64,000 bases of DNA from the NCBI RefSeq assembly GCF_030124145.1, contig NZ_JASKMS010000017.1, positions 121,333-185,332 of the forward strand, read 5' to 3'. The position numbers were made by a program, and so were the translations under genes. Position 1 is the first letter of the stretch. Each line of letters begins with the position of its first letter. The notes beneath the pieces were generated by a model that had not been told where the DNA came from, searched no databases, and saw only the letters and a program-made list of their open reading frames with translations. Shown piece after piece: positions 18,234 to 26,233 of this stretch. This DNA is from Streptomyces sp. 378. GTDB lineage: Bacteria; Actinomycetota; Actinomycetes; Streptomycetales; Streptomycetaceae.

Positions 18234-19777
18234 GGGTTGTTCGCTCCCGTCTCCGGGCAGCGCCGGACGGTCAGGCGGGACGGCAGGTCGGTCGCGTCGG
18301 CGCCGCGCGGGACGCCGAGGCGGGTCAGCACCGCGGTGCCGGTCACCGCGACGGTCAGATTGAGCAGCAGGGCGGCGAGCCCGGCGTAGATCTCCAGGGG
18401 CCCGGCGCCGGTGCCGAGCGGCACGATAGAGGAGAATCCCTCGCGCACCACCAGGTACGTCCCCGACGCCATGCCCACGGCCCACCCGGCGAGCAGCGCC
18501 CGCGGGTGCAGCCGCCCGGTGAACAGCCCGACGGCGACGGCCGGGAAGATCTGCAGGATCCACACGCCGCCGAGCAGCTGGAGGTTGACGGCGTCCTGGT
18601 CGCGCAGCCCGAACACGAACGCCACGGCCCCCACCTTCGCGGTGAGCGACACCGCCTTGGCGATGCGCACCTGTCGCTTGGGCGTGGCCGTCGGATGGAC
18701 GTACTCGACGTACACGTTGCGGACGAAACTCGTGGCCGCGGCGATCGACATCACCGCCGCCGGGACGAGCGCCCCCACGGCGATCGCGGCGAACACCAGC
18801 CCGGCCAGCGGCGCCGGCATCAGCCGGTCGACCAGCATGGGCACCGCCGCCTCGGCACCGCCGCGCGGCGCCCGCACCCCCGCCGCGAGGGCGGCGATGC
18901 CGAGGAACCCGAACAGCGCGAGCAGTCCGGTCCAGGCGGGCAGCGCCACCGAGACCTTGCGCAGGGTGTGGGGCCCGTCGGCGGCGAAACCGGCGGTGAG
19001 CACGTGCGGGTACATCAGCAGGGCGAGGGCGGAGCCGAGTGCGAGCGTGGCGTAGGCCGGCTGCTGCGCGGGGGACAGGAGCAGCGCCGGGCCGCCCAGC
19101 CGCTGCGCCGCGCCCTCGAAGACGGGGCCCGGGCCGCCCAGCCGTGCGAGGACCAGCCAGGTCACCGCGGTGAGGGAGACGAACACCGCCACCGCCTTCA
19201 GCGCCGAGATGACCGCCGGGGCCCGCAGCCCGTGCCGGTACGTCGCCACCGCGAGCCCCGCGAACAGCGCGACCAGCACCAGGTCCCCGGCAGCGCCCCG
19301 CGGGTACATGCCCCCGGCCGTCAGGACCGCCCTGATGCCCAGCAGTTGCAGCGCCAGGTACGGCATCGTGGCGAGGATCCCGGTCAGCGCCACCACCAGG
19401 GCCAGCGGCGGCGACCCGTACCGGCCGCGCACGAAGTCGGCGGCGGTGATGTAGCCGTGCCGCCGGGCCACGCTCCACAGCCGGCTCAGCAGCACGAAGG
19501 CGAGCGGACAGACGATCACCGTGTACGGCACGGCGAAGAAGGCGGGCGCGCCGATGCCGTAGGCCAGTCCGGGTACGGCGGTGAAGGTGTACGCGGTGAA
19601 GATCGTGCCGCCCAGCAGCAGCCAGGTCCAGCCCGGGCCCAGGGAGCGGTCGGCCAGGGCCCAGCCCTCCAGGGAGGGCAGCCGGTCGACCGGGCGCAGG
19701 CGCCGCGCGGTCACGGCGAGCAGGGACGCCCCGCCGATCACGGCGAGGAACGTCGCGGTCATGGCGCCGTCAGCCAT
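18230..19777 (-). CDS. Sodium:solute symporter family protein
   Basis: A 515-residue protein with 12-13 membrane segments. SSS-family features include LADRSLGPGWTWLLLGGTIFTAYTF near the N-terminus, GYITAADFVRGRYGSPPLAL, and AIAVGALVPAAVMSIAAATSF with VRNVYVEYVHP. Related actinobacterial members import monocarboxylates or similar organic acids; the substrate is not readable here. It is the first gene of the leftward sigma/GH15 operon and diverges from a DUF3311 gene, the usual small partner of such symporters. Confidence 0.9.
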   Translation of the reverse strand: MADGAMTATFLAVIGGASLLAVTARRLRPVDRLPSLEGWALADRSLGPGWTWLLLGGTIFTAYTFTAVPGLAYGIGAPAFFAVPYTVIVCPLAFVLLSRLWSVARRHGYITAADFVRGRYGSPPLALVVALTGILATMPYLALQLLGIRAVLTAGGMYPRGAAGDLVLVALFAGLAVATYRHGLRAPAVISALKAVAVFVSLTAVTWLVLARLGGPGPVFEGAAQRLGGPALLLSPAQQPAYATLALGSALALLMYPHVLTAGFAADGPHTLRKVSVALPAWTGLLALFGFLGIAALAAGVRAPRGGAEAAVPMLVDRLMPAPLAGLVFAAIAVGALVPAAVMSIAAATSFVRNVYVEYVHPTATPKRQVRIAKAVSLTAKVGAVAFVFGLRDQDAVNLQLLGGVWILQIFPAVAVGLFTGRLHPRALLAGWAVGMASGTYLVVREGFSSIVPLGTGAGPLEIYAGLAALLLNLTVAVTGTAVLTRLGVPRGADATDLPSRLTVRRCPETGANNP

Positions 19778-19955
19778 GGGTCACCGTCCTTGGTGTGCCT
19801 GTGCCCTCGCGGGAGAGTTGCGCGGACGGCCCGTCCGGAGGACAGAAGAAGAAGGAAAACCGGCGGGAAATCTTCTTGAAATCCGCTGTCAACCGTTCTC
19901 GGCGGAAGCGCAACTCTTGCACAGACCGACAGCGAACGGGAGAGGAGCACAGGTC

Positions 19956-20180
19956 ATGGCACGGACCGGCCATCCACGGCTACGACGCGTAGCCGTCGCC
20001 CTCCTGCTGCTCGCTCCCGCCGCGGGACTGCTGTGGGTCCCCTGGTACGCCGGTGCGAGCCCAGGGCTGGCGGAAGCGCCGTTCTTCTACTGGTACCAGC
20101 TCGCGTGGGTACCGGGATGCGGCCTTTGCCTGCTCGGGGCCTACGCGCTGACACGGCACGACGACCGTCACGGTCCCTGA
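19956..20180 (+). CDS. DUF3311 small membrane protein
   Basis: A 74-residue protein with two membrane segments (about 11-31 and 45-66). The DUF3311 signature is visible: LLWVPWYAGASPGL and FFYWYQLAWVPG. The ATG at 19956 has GAGGAG ten bases upstream. DUF3311 genes normally sit just upstream of an SSS symporter in the same direction. Here the symporter is divergent and cstA follows on this strand. Confidence 0.87.
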   Translation: MARTGHPRLRRVAVALLLLAPAAGLLWVPWYAGASPGLAEAPFFYWYQLAWVPGCGLCLLGAYALTRHDDRHGP

Positions 20181-20297
20181 TCGCGCCGCCACCGCCCGTA
20201 CCACTTCGTAGCGCTTCGCCGTCACCCCGTACCGCTCCGCAACGCTCTTGGAATCTCGCAGTACCACCCAACGCACCGCTCCAGGTGAGGAGTCGCC

Positions 20298-22469
20298 ATG
20301 TCCACGTCAGCCATGCCCGGATCCGCTCTGCCGGCGCCGGAAGGGCCACCGCCCCGGCGGTCCCCCATGACCCCCCGGTCGATCCTCGTATGGACCGCCG
20401 TCGCCCTCGTCGGCGCGGTCGGCTGGGGTGTCCTCGCGCTCTCCCGCGGCGAGGAGATCTCGGCCGTGTGGCTGGTGATGGCGGCCCTCGGCTCGTACGC
20501 CATCGCCTACCGCTTCTACTCGCGGTTCATCGCCCGGAGGGTCCTGGAGGTCGACGACACCCGCGCCACCCCGGCCGAGCGGCTGGAGGACGGTGTCGAC
20601 TACCACCCGACCGACCGCCGGGTGCTCTTCGGTCACCACTTCGCGGCCATCGCCGGCGCCGGTCCGCTGGTGGGGCCGGTGCTGGCCGCACAGATGGGCT
20701 ATCTGCCGGGCACGATCTGGATCATCGTGGGCGTGATCTTCGCCGGCGCGGTCCAGGACATGATCGTCCTCTTCCTCTCCATGCGGCGGGACGGCAAGAG
20801 CCTCGGTCAGATGGCCAGGGACGAGATCGGCAGGGTGGGCGGTGCGGCGGCACTGATCGGTGTCTTCGCCATCATGATCATCCTGCTCGCGGTGCTGGCC
20901 ATGGTCGTCGTCAACGCGCTGGCCGAGTCCGCCTGGGGCACCTTCTCGGTCACCATGACCATCCCCATAGCCCTCTTCATGGGCTTCTACCTGCGCTACC
21001 TGCGGCCGGGCCAGGTCGTGGAGACCAGTGTCATCGGCGTGGGACTGCTGCTGCTCGCCATCCTCGGCGGCGGCTGGATCCAGGACTCGTCGATGGCGGA
21101 GTACTTCGTCTGGAGCCCCGAGACCCTCGTCTTCTGCCTGATCGGCTACGGCTTCGTCGCCTCCGTGCTCCCGGTGTGGATGCTGCTGGCTCCCCGTGAC
21201 TACCTGTCCACCTTCATGAAGGTCGGCACCATCGCCCTGATGGCCGTCGGCGTGGTGATCGCCGCCCCGACGCTCAAGGCCGAACCGGTGACGGAGTTCG
21301 CCTCGACCGGCGCGGGACCGGTGTTCGCCGGGGGGCTCTTCCCGTTCCTCTTCATCACCATCGCCTGCGGTGCCCTGTCCGGCTTCCACGCCCTGGTCTC
21401 CTCCGGCACCACGCCGAAGCTGATCCAGAAGGAGTCCCAGGTCCGAATGATCGGGTACGGCTCCATGCTCACGGAGTCCTTCGTCGCCGTCATGGCGCTG
21501 ATCGCCGCCTGCGTCCTGGAACCGGGCCTGTTCTACGCGATGAACTCCCCGGCCGCGCTGCTCGGCCCGACGGTGGAGACCGCGTCGGACGCGGTGAAGA
21601 ACCTCGGCTTCAGCATCACGCCGGACCAGCTCACCGCGGCGGCCAAGGCCGTCGAGGAGCACACTCTCGTCGGCCGCTCCGGCGGCGCGCCCACCCTGGC
21701 CGTCGGCATGTCGGAGATCTTCGCCGGGGTGTTCGGCGGTGCCGGGATGAAGGCGTTCTGGTACCACTTCGCCATCATGTTCGAGGCCCTGTTCATCCTG
21801 ACCACGGTGGACGCGGGTACCCGCGTGGGCCGCTTCATGCTCCAGGACATGCTGGGCAACGTCTGGAAGCCGATCGGCCGGGTCACCTGGAAGCCGGGCA
21901 TCTGGGTCACCAGCGCCCTGGTCGTCGGTGCCTGGGGTTACTTCCTGTACGCCGGTGTCACCGACCCGCTCGGTGGCATCAAGCAGCTCTTCCCGCTGTT
22001 CGGCATCGCCAACCAGTTGCTGGCCGCGGTCGCCCTGGCCGTCACCACGACCATGCTCATCAAGACGGGCAAACTGCGCTGGGCGTGGGTGACCGGCATC
22101 CCGCTCGCCTGGGACGTGGCCGTCACCTTCACCGCCGGCTGGCAGAAGATCTTCTCGGACGACCCGAAGATCGGCTTCTTCGCCCAGCGGGACGTCTACG
22201 CGGACGCCATCGACGCCGGCAAGCTGCTGCCGGGCGCCACGAACATGGACGACATGCACACCATCGTCCTCAACAACACCGTCGACGGCGTGATCATGGC
22301 GATCTTCCTGCTGCTGGTCCTCATCGTCCTGGTCAACTGCGCGGTGGTGTGCTTCCGCGCACTGCGCGCCACCGAGCCCCTGCCGACGACCGAGGTCCCG
22401 TACGTCGCCTCCCGCATCGATGTCCCCGAGCAGCGGAACACCGAGCCGCTGGTGGGGGCAGGCCCGTGA
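20298..22469 (+). CDS. cstA: Carbon starvation protein A (pyruvate transporter)
   Basis: A 723-residue polytopic protein with the CstA core: HFAAIAGAGPLVGPVLAAQMG, the inner GAVQDMIVLFLSMRRDGKSL, the second-half FHALVSSGTTPKLI, and LFILTTVDAGTRVGRFMLQD. In enteric bacteria CstA and BtsT are pyruvate/peptide transporters induced on starvation. The N-terminus has a Pro-rich cytoplasmic stretch of about 27 residues. AGGTGAGGAG precedes the ATG. Followed in overlap by a YbdD/YjiX gene, as is usual. Confidence 0.95.
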   Translation: MSTSAMPGSALPAPEGPPPRRSPMTPRSILVWTAVALVGAVGWGVLALSRGEEISAVWLVMAALGSYAIAYRFYSRFIARRVLEVDDTRATPAERLEDGVDYHPTDRRVLFGHHFAAIAGAGPLVGPVLAAQMGYLPGTIWIIVGVIFAGAVQDMIVLFLSMRRDGKSLGQMARDEIGRVGGAAALIGVFAIMIILLAVLAMVVVNALAESAWGTFSVTMTIPIALFMGFYLRYLRPGQVVETSVIGVGLLLLAILGGGWIQDSSMAEYFVWSPETLVFCLIGYGFVASVLPVWMLLAPRDYLSTFMKVGTIALMAVGVVIAAPTLKAEPVTEFASTGAGPVFAGGLFPFLFITIACGALSGFHALVSSGTTPKLIQKESQVRMIGYGSMLTESFVAVMALIAACVLEPGLFYAMNSPAALLGPTVETASDAVKNLGFSITPDQLTAAAKAVEEHTLVGRSGGAPTLAVGMSEIFAGVFGGAGMKAFWYHFAIMFEALFILTTVDAGTRVGRFMLQDMLGNVWKPIGRVTWKPGIWVTSALVVGAWGYFLYAGVTDPLGGIKQLFPLFGIANQLLAAVALAVTTTMLIKTGKLRWAWVTGIPLAWDVAVTFTAGWQKIFSDDPKIGFFAQRDVYADAIDAGKLLPGATNMDDMHTIVLNNTVDGVIMAIFLLLVLIVLVNCAVVCFRALRATEPLPTTEVPYVASRIDVPEQRNTEPLVGAGP

Positions 22470-22657
22470 GCACCGCACGGAAGGTGCTGGACACCGTCCT
22501 CTGGTACGCGCGCGAGCTGACCGGCGAGACCGAGTACGACCGCTACTGCGAGCGGCACCGGCGCCACCACCCGCACGCTCCGGTGCCGACCCGGCGCGAG
22601 TACCAGCGGATGCGCACCACGCAGCGCGAGTGCGAGGCGCCCGGCCGCTGCTGCTGA
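22466..22657 (+). CDS. ybdD: YbdD/YjiX family small protein
   Basis: A 63-residue protein. The family pattern is clear: WYARELTGETEYDRYCERHRR and PVPTRREYQRM, ending in a Cys pair. GTG overlaps the cstA stop (GTGA). These proteins accompany CstA and are thought to modulate the transporter. Confidence 0.9.
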   Translation: MSTARKVLDTVLWYARELTGETEYDRYCERHRRHHPHAPVPTRREYQRMRTTQRECEAPGRCC

Positions 22658-22667
22658 CCCCGCGCGG

Positions 22668-22729
22668 CGGCATCCCCCGCGCGGTACCCGGGCCGCGACG
22701 GCATCCGCCGCGTGGTTCCCCGGCCGCGC
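22668..22729. repeat. Two imperfect 31-bp tandem repeats
   Basis: Units 22668-22698 and 22699-22729 match at 26 of 31 positions. They follow the ybdD stop and run into the terminator hairpin. Confidence 0.7.
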
Positions 22730-22773
22730 GGCGGGCGTGCCCCTCCCCAGCCCTGACGGCACGCCCGCCGCGC
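22726..22773 (+). terminator. cstA-ybdD terminator hairpin
   Basis: A perfect 16-bp stem (22726-22741 with 22758-22773) around a 16-base C/T-rich loop. Confidence 0.85.
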
Positions 22774-22816
22774 GACCGACCTCGTCCCGCTCCGCTCCAC
22801 CTTCGCCGAGGCCGAG

Positions 22817-23758
22817 ATGCTCAGACGCCGCCCTTCCCTGCTGATCCGCCCCGAACTCGACGACGACCTCCTGCACGCGACCCTCGCCGAACTACGGCCG
22901 GCCCCCCAACTGCACGGGCTCGGCGCGGGCAGCAGCCGTTCCGTCTGGGAGCCCGCCGCCCGGCTGCTGCGCGCCACAGGACGGGACTGGGACCGCAGAG
23001 CACACCGGGTGTCGGTCCTCGCCCGGAACATGCCGGCCGCGATCCCCGAGCGCTGGGTCGCCGACCGGCCCGGCCACGGCGACGCCCTGCTGCTGTCCGC
23101 CTGCGCCGCGGTGGCCCGGGTCCCGGTCGGTGACCCTGCCGCCGTACGCCGGGCCGAACAGGCGTGTCTGCGTGCCGCCGACGCCTGCTCCGGTGATCCG
23201 ACGCCCTGGCTGGCCCTGTTCTCGCTGATGCACGCCTGTGCCGTACCGGTCCGTGACGCCGTGCCCGCGTGGACCGAGGCCGTCAACCGCGCACCGTGGC
23301 ACCGTGGCGCCTACCACCAGATGCTGGGCTATCTGTCGCCGCGCGGCCACGGCACGCTCCCCGACATGCTGGACTTCGCCTGGCAGAGCGCGGTCCAGGC
23401 CCCGCACGGCTCGCCGCTCGCCGTGCTGCCGGTGGCGGCCCGCGTGGAGCTCGGCGCCCACCGCCAGGGCCTGACGGGCCTCGCCGCCATCGGCGCGAGC
23501 GGTCACTGGAACGAGCTCCGGGCGGCCGAGGAGCTCGACCGGGCTCTGTCCGGCTGGTTCCACACCGCCGTCGCGCCCCATGCCGAAGCGATGGCCGACC
23601 TCAACCTGCTCGCCTTCGCCCTGACCCGCGCCCACCGCCCGGCCGAGGCCGCACTCGTCCTGCGGCGCGTCGGCCGCCATATGACACGCCATCCGTGGGA
23701 CCTGCTGCCCGAGCCGGAACGGGCCTTCCGCTACTGGCGGGACGGCCCGGCCGGCTGA
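22817..23758 (+). CDS. Uncharacterised helical (TPR-like) protein
   Basis: A 313-residue soluble protein with strong Streptomyces codon bias. It is almost entirely helical, with successive helix pairs (DALLLSACAAVARVPVGDP, AVRRAEQACLRAADACSGD, PWLALFSLMHACAVPV, and a C-terminal AHRPAEAALVLRRVGRHM) that look like tetratricopeptide-type repeats. No catalytic motif, signal or membrane segment. The first ATG follows GAGGCCGAG. Function not recognised. Confidence 0.8.
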   Translation: MLRRRPSLLIRPELDDDLLHATLAELRPAPQLHGLGAGSSRSVWEPAARLLRATGRDWDRRAHRVSVLARNMPAAIPERWVADRPGHGDALLLSACAAVARVPVGDPAAVRRAEQACLRAADACSGDPTPWLALFSLMHACAVPVRDAVPAWTEAVNRAPWHRGAYHQMLGYLSPRGHGTLPDMLDFAWQSAVQAPHGSPLAVLPVAARVELGAHRQGLTGLAAIGASGHWNELRAAEELDRALSGWFHTAVAPHAEAMADLNLLAFALTRAHRPAEAALVLRRVGRHMTRHPWDLLPEPERAFRYWRDGPAG

Positions 23759-23785
23759 CAACAGCCCAGGCCGGCACCGGCGGCG

Positions 23786-24586
23786 TCACGCCGTGGCCGG
23801 CTGCGACTTTCTGTCCTGCGCCGTCGCGGCGGCCGCCGCTTGCGCCCGCTCCCGGGCCTCGCGGCGGGCCAGGACGACCCAGCCGACCGGAACGGCAGCG
23901 GCGAACAGCCACCACTGGACGGCGTAGGCGTAGTTCAGCGCGGCGTCCTCCTTGCCGGGATCGCCCAGCAGTTCGGGGATGTCGCCCTTGGGCTCGGGAG
24001 CCGTCTGGGCGATGTAGCCGCCGAGCACCCGGGCGTCCAGGCGGCGGGCCTGCTGCTCGCTGTTGATCAGCATGATCTGCCGGTCGGGCAGACCCTGGAG
24101 GTTCTTGATGCCGCTCGCCGCGGTCGTCTCGTCGGGCATCAGCCGCCCCTCGACGGTCACCTCGCCGCTCGGCGGTGCGGGGACCTTCGGGAACGTGGTC
24201 TGGCTCGGGCCCTCGGAGGGGATCCAGCCCCGGTTGACCAGCAGCACCTTGCCGTCGTCGAGGACGAAGGGGGTCAGGACGTGGTAGCCGACCGCGTCGT
24301 CGGAGTTGGTGCGGCGCCGGACCACGACCTCGCCCTCCGTGTCGAAGCGGCCCTTCGCCGTCACGGTGCGGTAGCGCTCCGCGCTGGTGACGGTGTGCCC
24401 GGGCCCGGTCAGCCTCTCCACGGGCACCGGCTCGGCCGCCAGCGCGTCGGAGACCAGCTCGTTCCGGGCGGTGCGCTCCTCGTAGCGGTGCATCTGCCAG
24501 ATGCCCAGCCTGATCATCGTGGGGATGAGGAGCAGGGCGATCAACGTGAGGATCACCCACTGCCGGGACATCAGGAAGCGGTACAC
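23786..24586 (-). CDS. SURF1 family cytochrome oxidase assembly protein
   Basis: A 266-residue protein with one membrane segment at each end (about 8-28 and 220-240) flanking an extracytoplasmic domain, the SURF1 topology. Motifs: LGIWQMHRYEERTARN after TM1, LTPFVLDDGKVLLVNRGWIP, and LNYAYAVQWWLFAAAVPVGW for TM2. SURF1 helps insert heme a into aa3-type cytochrome c oxidase. The GTG at 24586 gives the usual YRFLMSRQWV N-terminus; it lies in the 3' arm of a 12-bp hairpin. A Lys/Ala/Gln tail follows TM2. Confidence 0.9.
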   Translation of the reverse strand: MYRFLMSRQWVILTLIALLLIPTMIRLGIWQMHRYEERTARNELVSDALAAEPVPVERLTGPGHTVTSAERYRTVTAKGRFDTEGEVVVRRRTNSDDAVGYHVLTPFVLDDGKVLLVNRGWIPSEGPSQTTFPKVPAPPSGEVTVEGRLMPDETTAASGIKNLQGLPDRQIMLINSEQQARRLDARVLGGYIAQTAPEPKGDIPELLGDPGKEDAALNYAYAVQWWLFAAAVPVGWVVLARREARERAQAAAAATAQDRKSQPATA

Positions 24587-24616
24587 CCCACGACCGTACA
24601 ACTCGGTCGTGGGGTG
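24584..24616 (-). promoter_or_regulatory. Hairpin over the SURF1 start codon
   Basis: A perfect 12-bp inverted repeat (24584-24595 and 24605-24616) with a 9-base loop. In the leftward transcript the 3' arm ends with the SURF1 GTG codon. It could hide the start codon or act as a partial terminator after the zinc-ribbon gene. Confidence 0.5.
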
Positions 24617-24635
24617 CGTTCGGGTGGGTACGGGT

Positions 24636-24869
24636 TCATACCTTGTCGACAATTCCTGCCTTTCCCTCCGCGCGGGCGCAGTGGGCGCCGCAGTACCAGT
24701 GGCCCTCGACCTCGACGCCCTGGCCGATGATCTGCACCCGGCAGTGCTCGCAGATGGGGGCCATGCGGTGGATCGCGCAGGAGAAGCAGTCGAAGACGTG
24801 CACCGCACCCTGCGCGTGCACCTCGAAGGTCATTCCGTACTGATTGCCACATACCTCACAGGTCGCCAT
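24636..24869 (-). CDS. Small zinc-ribbon (metal-binding) protein
   Basis: A 77-residue protein with paired cysteine knuckles: CEVCGNQYG at residue 4, CFSC(AIH) near 28, CEHCRVQI near 40, and CGAHCARAEG near 60. The 3-4 CxxC/CxxxC units suggest two zinc sites. Such proteins are common in Streptomyces and their role is unknown. It is 49 bases upstream of SURF1 on the same strand. Confidence 0.85.
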   Translation of the reverse strand: MATCEVCGNQYGMTFEVHAQGAVHVFDCFSCAIHRMAPICEHCRVQIIGQGVEVEGHWYCGAHCARAEGKAGIVDKV

Positions 24870-24948
24870 GCGCCACAGGGTGGGCCGTCGCCCCCGCGCG
24901 GGCGAGCGGTCGCCGGGCGAGTCGCCCGGTTATCACCCGTCCGTACGG

Positions 24949-25950
24949 TCATCCCTCCGACGCCGGCTCCACATCCGCGAGGAGTTGCCCGAACGCCGCC
25001 TCGTCCACCACCGGCGTACCGAACTGCCGGGCCTTGACGACCTTGGACGTGCCCGAGTCCGGGTCGTTGGTGACGAGCAGGCTGGTCAGCCGGGACAGAC
25101 TCGTGGCCACGTGCAGCCCGGCCTCGCTCGCGCGGTCCTCCAGCAGGTCCCGCTCGACGGAGGTGTCACCCGAGAAGGCGACGCGCATGCCCTGCTTGAG
25201 CCGCCCGCCCGGCTCGTAGCGGCCGGGGTTGGGGTAGGGGCAGGCGGGGCGTTTGCGGGCCGGGCGCCAACTGCTCGGCCGGTAGGTGCCGTATCCCCCC
25301 GGGCCCGCCTGCTGTCCGATGCGGGGCGCGGCGGGGCGGTCCCTCCACTCGGTCAGCGGCCGGCACTCGTGCAGCGGCAGCCGTACGTTGTTCGCCGCCG
25401 CGGCCCGCAGGCTCGGCCGGAACGCCTCCGCCAGCACGCGGGCGTCGTCCAGCGCGTGGTGGGCCCGCTGCTGGACGACGCCGAAGTGCGCGGCGAGGGA
25501 CTCCAGCTTGTGGTTGGGCAGCGGCAGCCCGAGCTCCTTGGAGAGCGCGATGGTGCACAGCCGCTGCCGCACCGGCGCCTCGCGCTCGGCGCGCGCGTAC
25601 TCCCGGGCGATCATCTGCCAGTCGAAGACGGCGTTGTGGGCGACGAGCACGCGTCCCGCCAGCCGGGCCGTGAACTCCTCGGCGATGTCCGGGAAGAGGG
25701 GTGCGCCTTCGAGCGCCTCACTCGTCAGCCCGTGGATCCACACGGGGCCCGGGTCGCGCTCGGGGTTGACCGTCGTGTACCAGTGGTCCTCGACCTCGCC
25801 GCGCTCGTCCAGCCGGTAGACCGCCGCGGAGATGATGCGGTCGTCCCGGGCCAGGCCCGTGGTCTCCACGTCAACGACCGCGTACCCCTTGGGATACGCG
25901 GTCGGCCACGGTGTGGCTGAGAACACTGCGGTCGTCAGGTCTTCCAGCAT
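24949..25950 (-). CDS. DEDDh 3'-5' exonuclease with C-terminal BRCT domain
   Basis: A 333-residue protein. The exonuclease domain (about 20-185) shows ExoI VVDVETTGL, ExoII LVAHNAVFDWQMI and ExoIII HHALDDARVLAE, giving the DEDDh set as in DNA polymerase III epsilon. An Arg/Pro linker (about 190-245) leads to a BRCT domain (MRVAFSGDTSVERDLLEDRASEAGL to SLLVTNDPDSGTSKVVKA). The exonuclease plus BRCT pairing suggests a DNA repair or proofreading role rather than the replicative epsilon subunit. Confidence 0.92.
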   Translation of the reverse strand: MLEDLTTAVFSATPWPTAYPKGYAVVDVETTGLARDDRIISAAVYRLDERGEVEDHWYTTVNPERDPGPVWIHGLTSEALEGAPLFPDIAEEFTARLAGRVLVAHNAVFDWQMIAREYARAEREAPVRQRLCTIALSKELGLPLPNHKLESLAAHFGVVQQRAHHALDDARVLAEAFRPSLRAAAANNVRLPLHECRPLTEWRDRPAAPRIGQQAGPGGYGTYRPSSWRPARKRPACPYPNPGRYEPGGRLKQGMRVAFSGDTSVERDLLEDRASEAGLHVATSLSRLTSLLVTNDPDSGTSKVVKARQFGTPVVDEAAFGQLLADVEPASEG

Positions 25951-26056
25951 GGTTCCTGAGGATACGGGCCACGACTGACACCGCGGGCCGCCAGGGGCGA
26001 TCGTCCGTTCTTCCGATACTCCCTCAGGCGTCTTGTCCGGTCTGTCCGTTCGTGGG

Positions 26057-26106
26057 GCGTACGTCTGATCGACCCTCAGTCGATCAGCGGGGCCTCTCGT
26101 ACGCCG
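26057..26106. promoter_or_regulatory. Nested inverted repeats upstream of the exonuclease gene
   Basis: CTGATCGAC (26065-26073) pairs with GTCGATCAG (26079-26087) around CCTCA. Outside it, GGCGTACG near 26057 faces CGTACGCC near 26099. It lies in the 283-base gap between two leftward genes, so it could be a terminator of the CopD gene or an operator for the exonuclease. Confidence 0.45.
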
Positions 26107-26233
26107 TCGTCCGTCGTCGCCCCGTACCGGACCGGCGGATACCGGCCGCCCCGGCCCGGCCGGCCGACGGCGCGCTCGGAGCGCGGGGACCCGGCCGCGA
26201 CGAGAGCTGCGGGCCGTCCCAGAGGCAGCGGCG

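Noticed and set aside
19647..20290. Longer reading of the DUF3311 frame beginning at 19581
   Set aside because: The extension overlaps the start of the divergent symporter gene and has no bias; the GAGGAG-preceded ATG at 19956 is far better.
24601..24808. Extended N-terminus of SURF1 up to 24808
   Set aside because: It overlaps the zinc-ribbon gene and is antisense-like in composition; SURF1 begins with YRFLMSRQWV.
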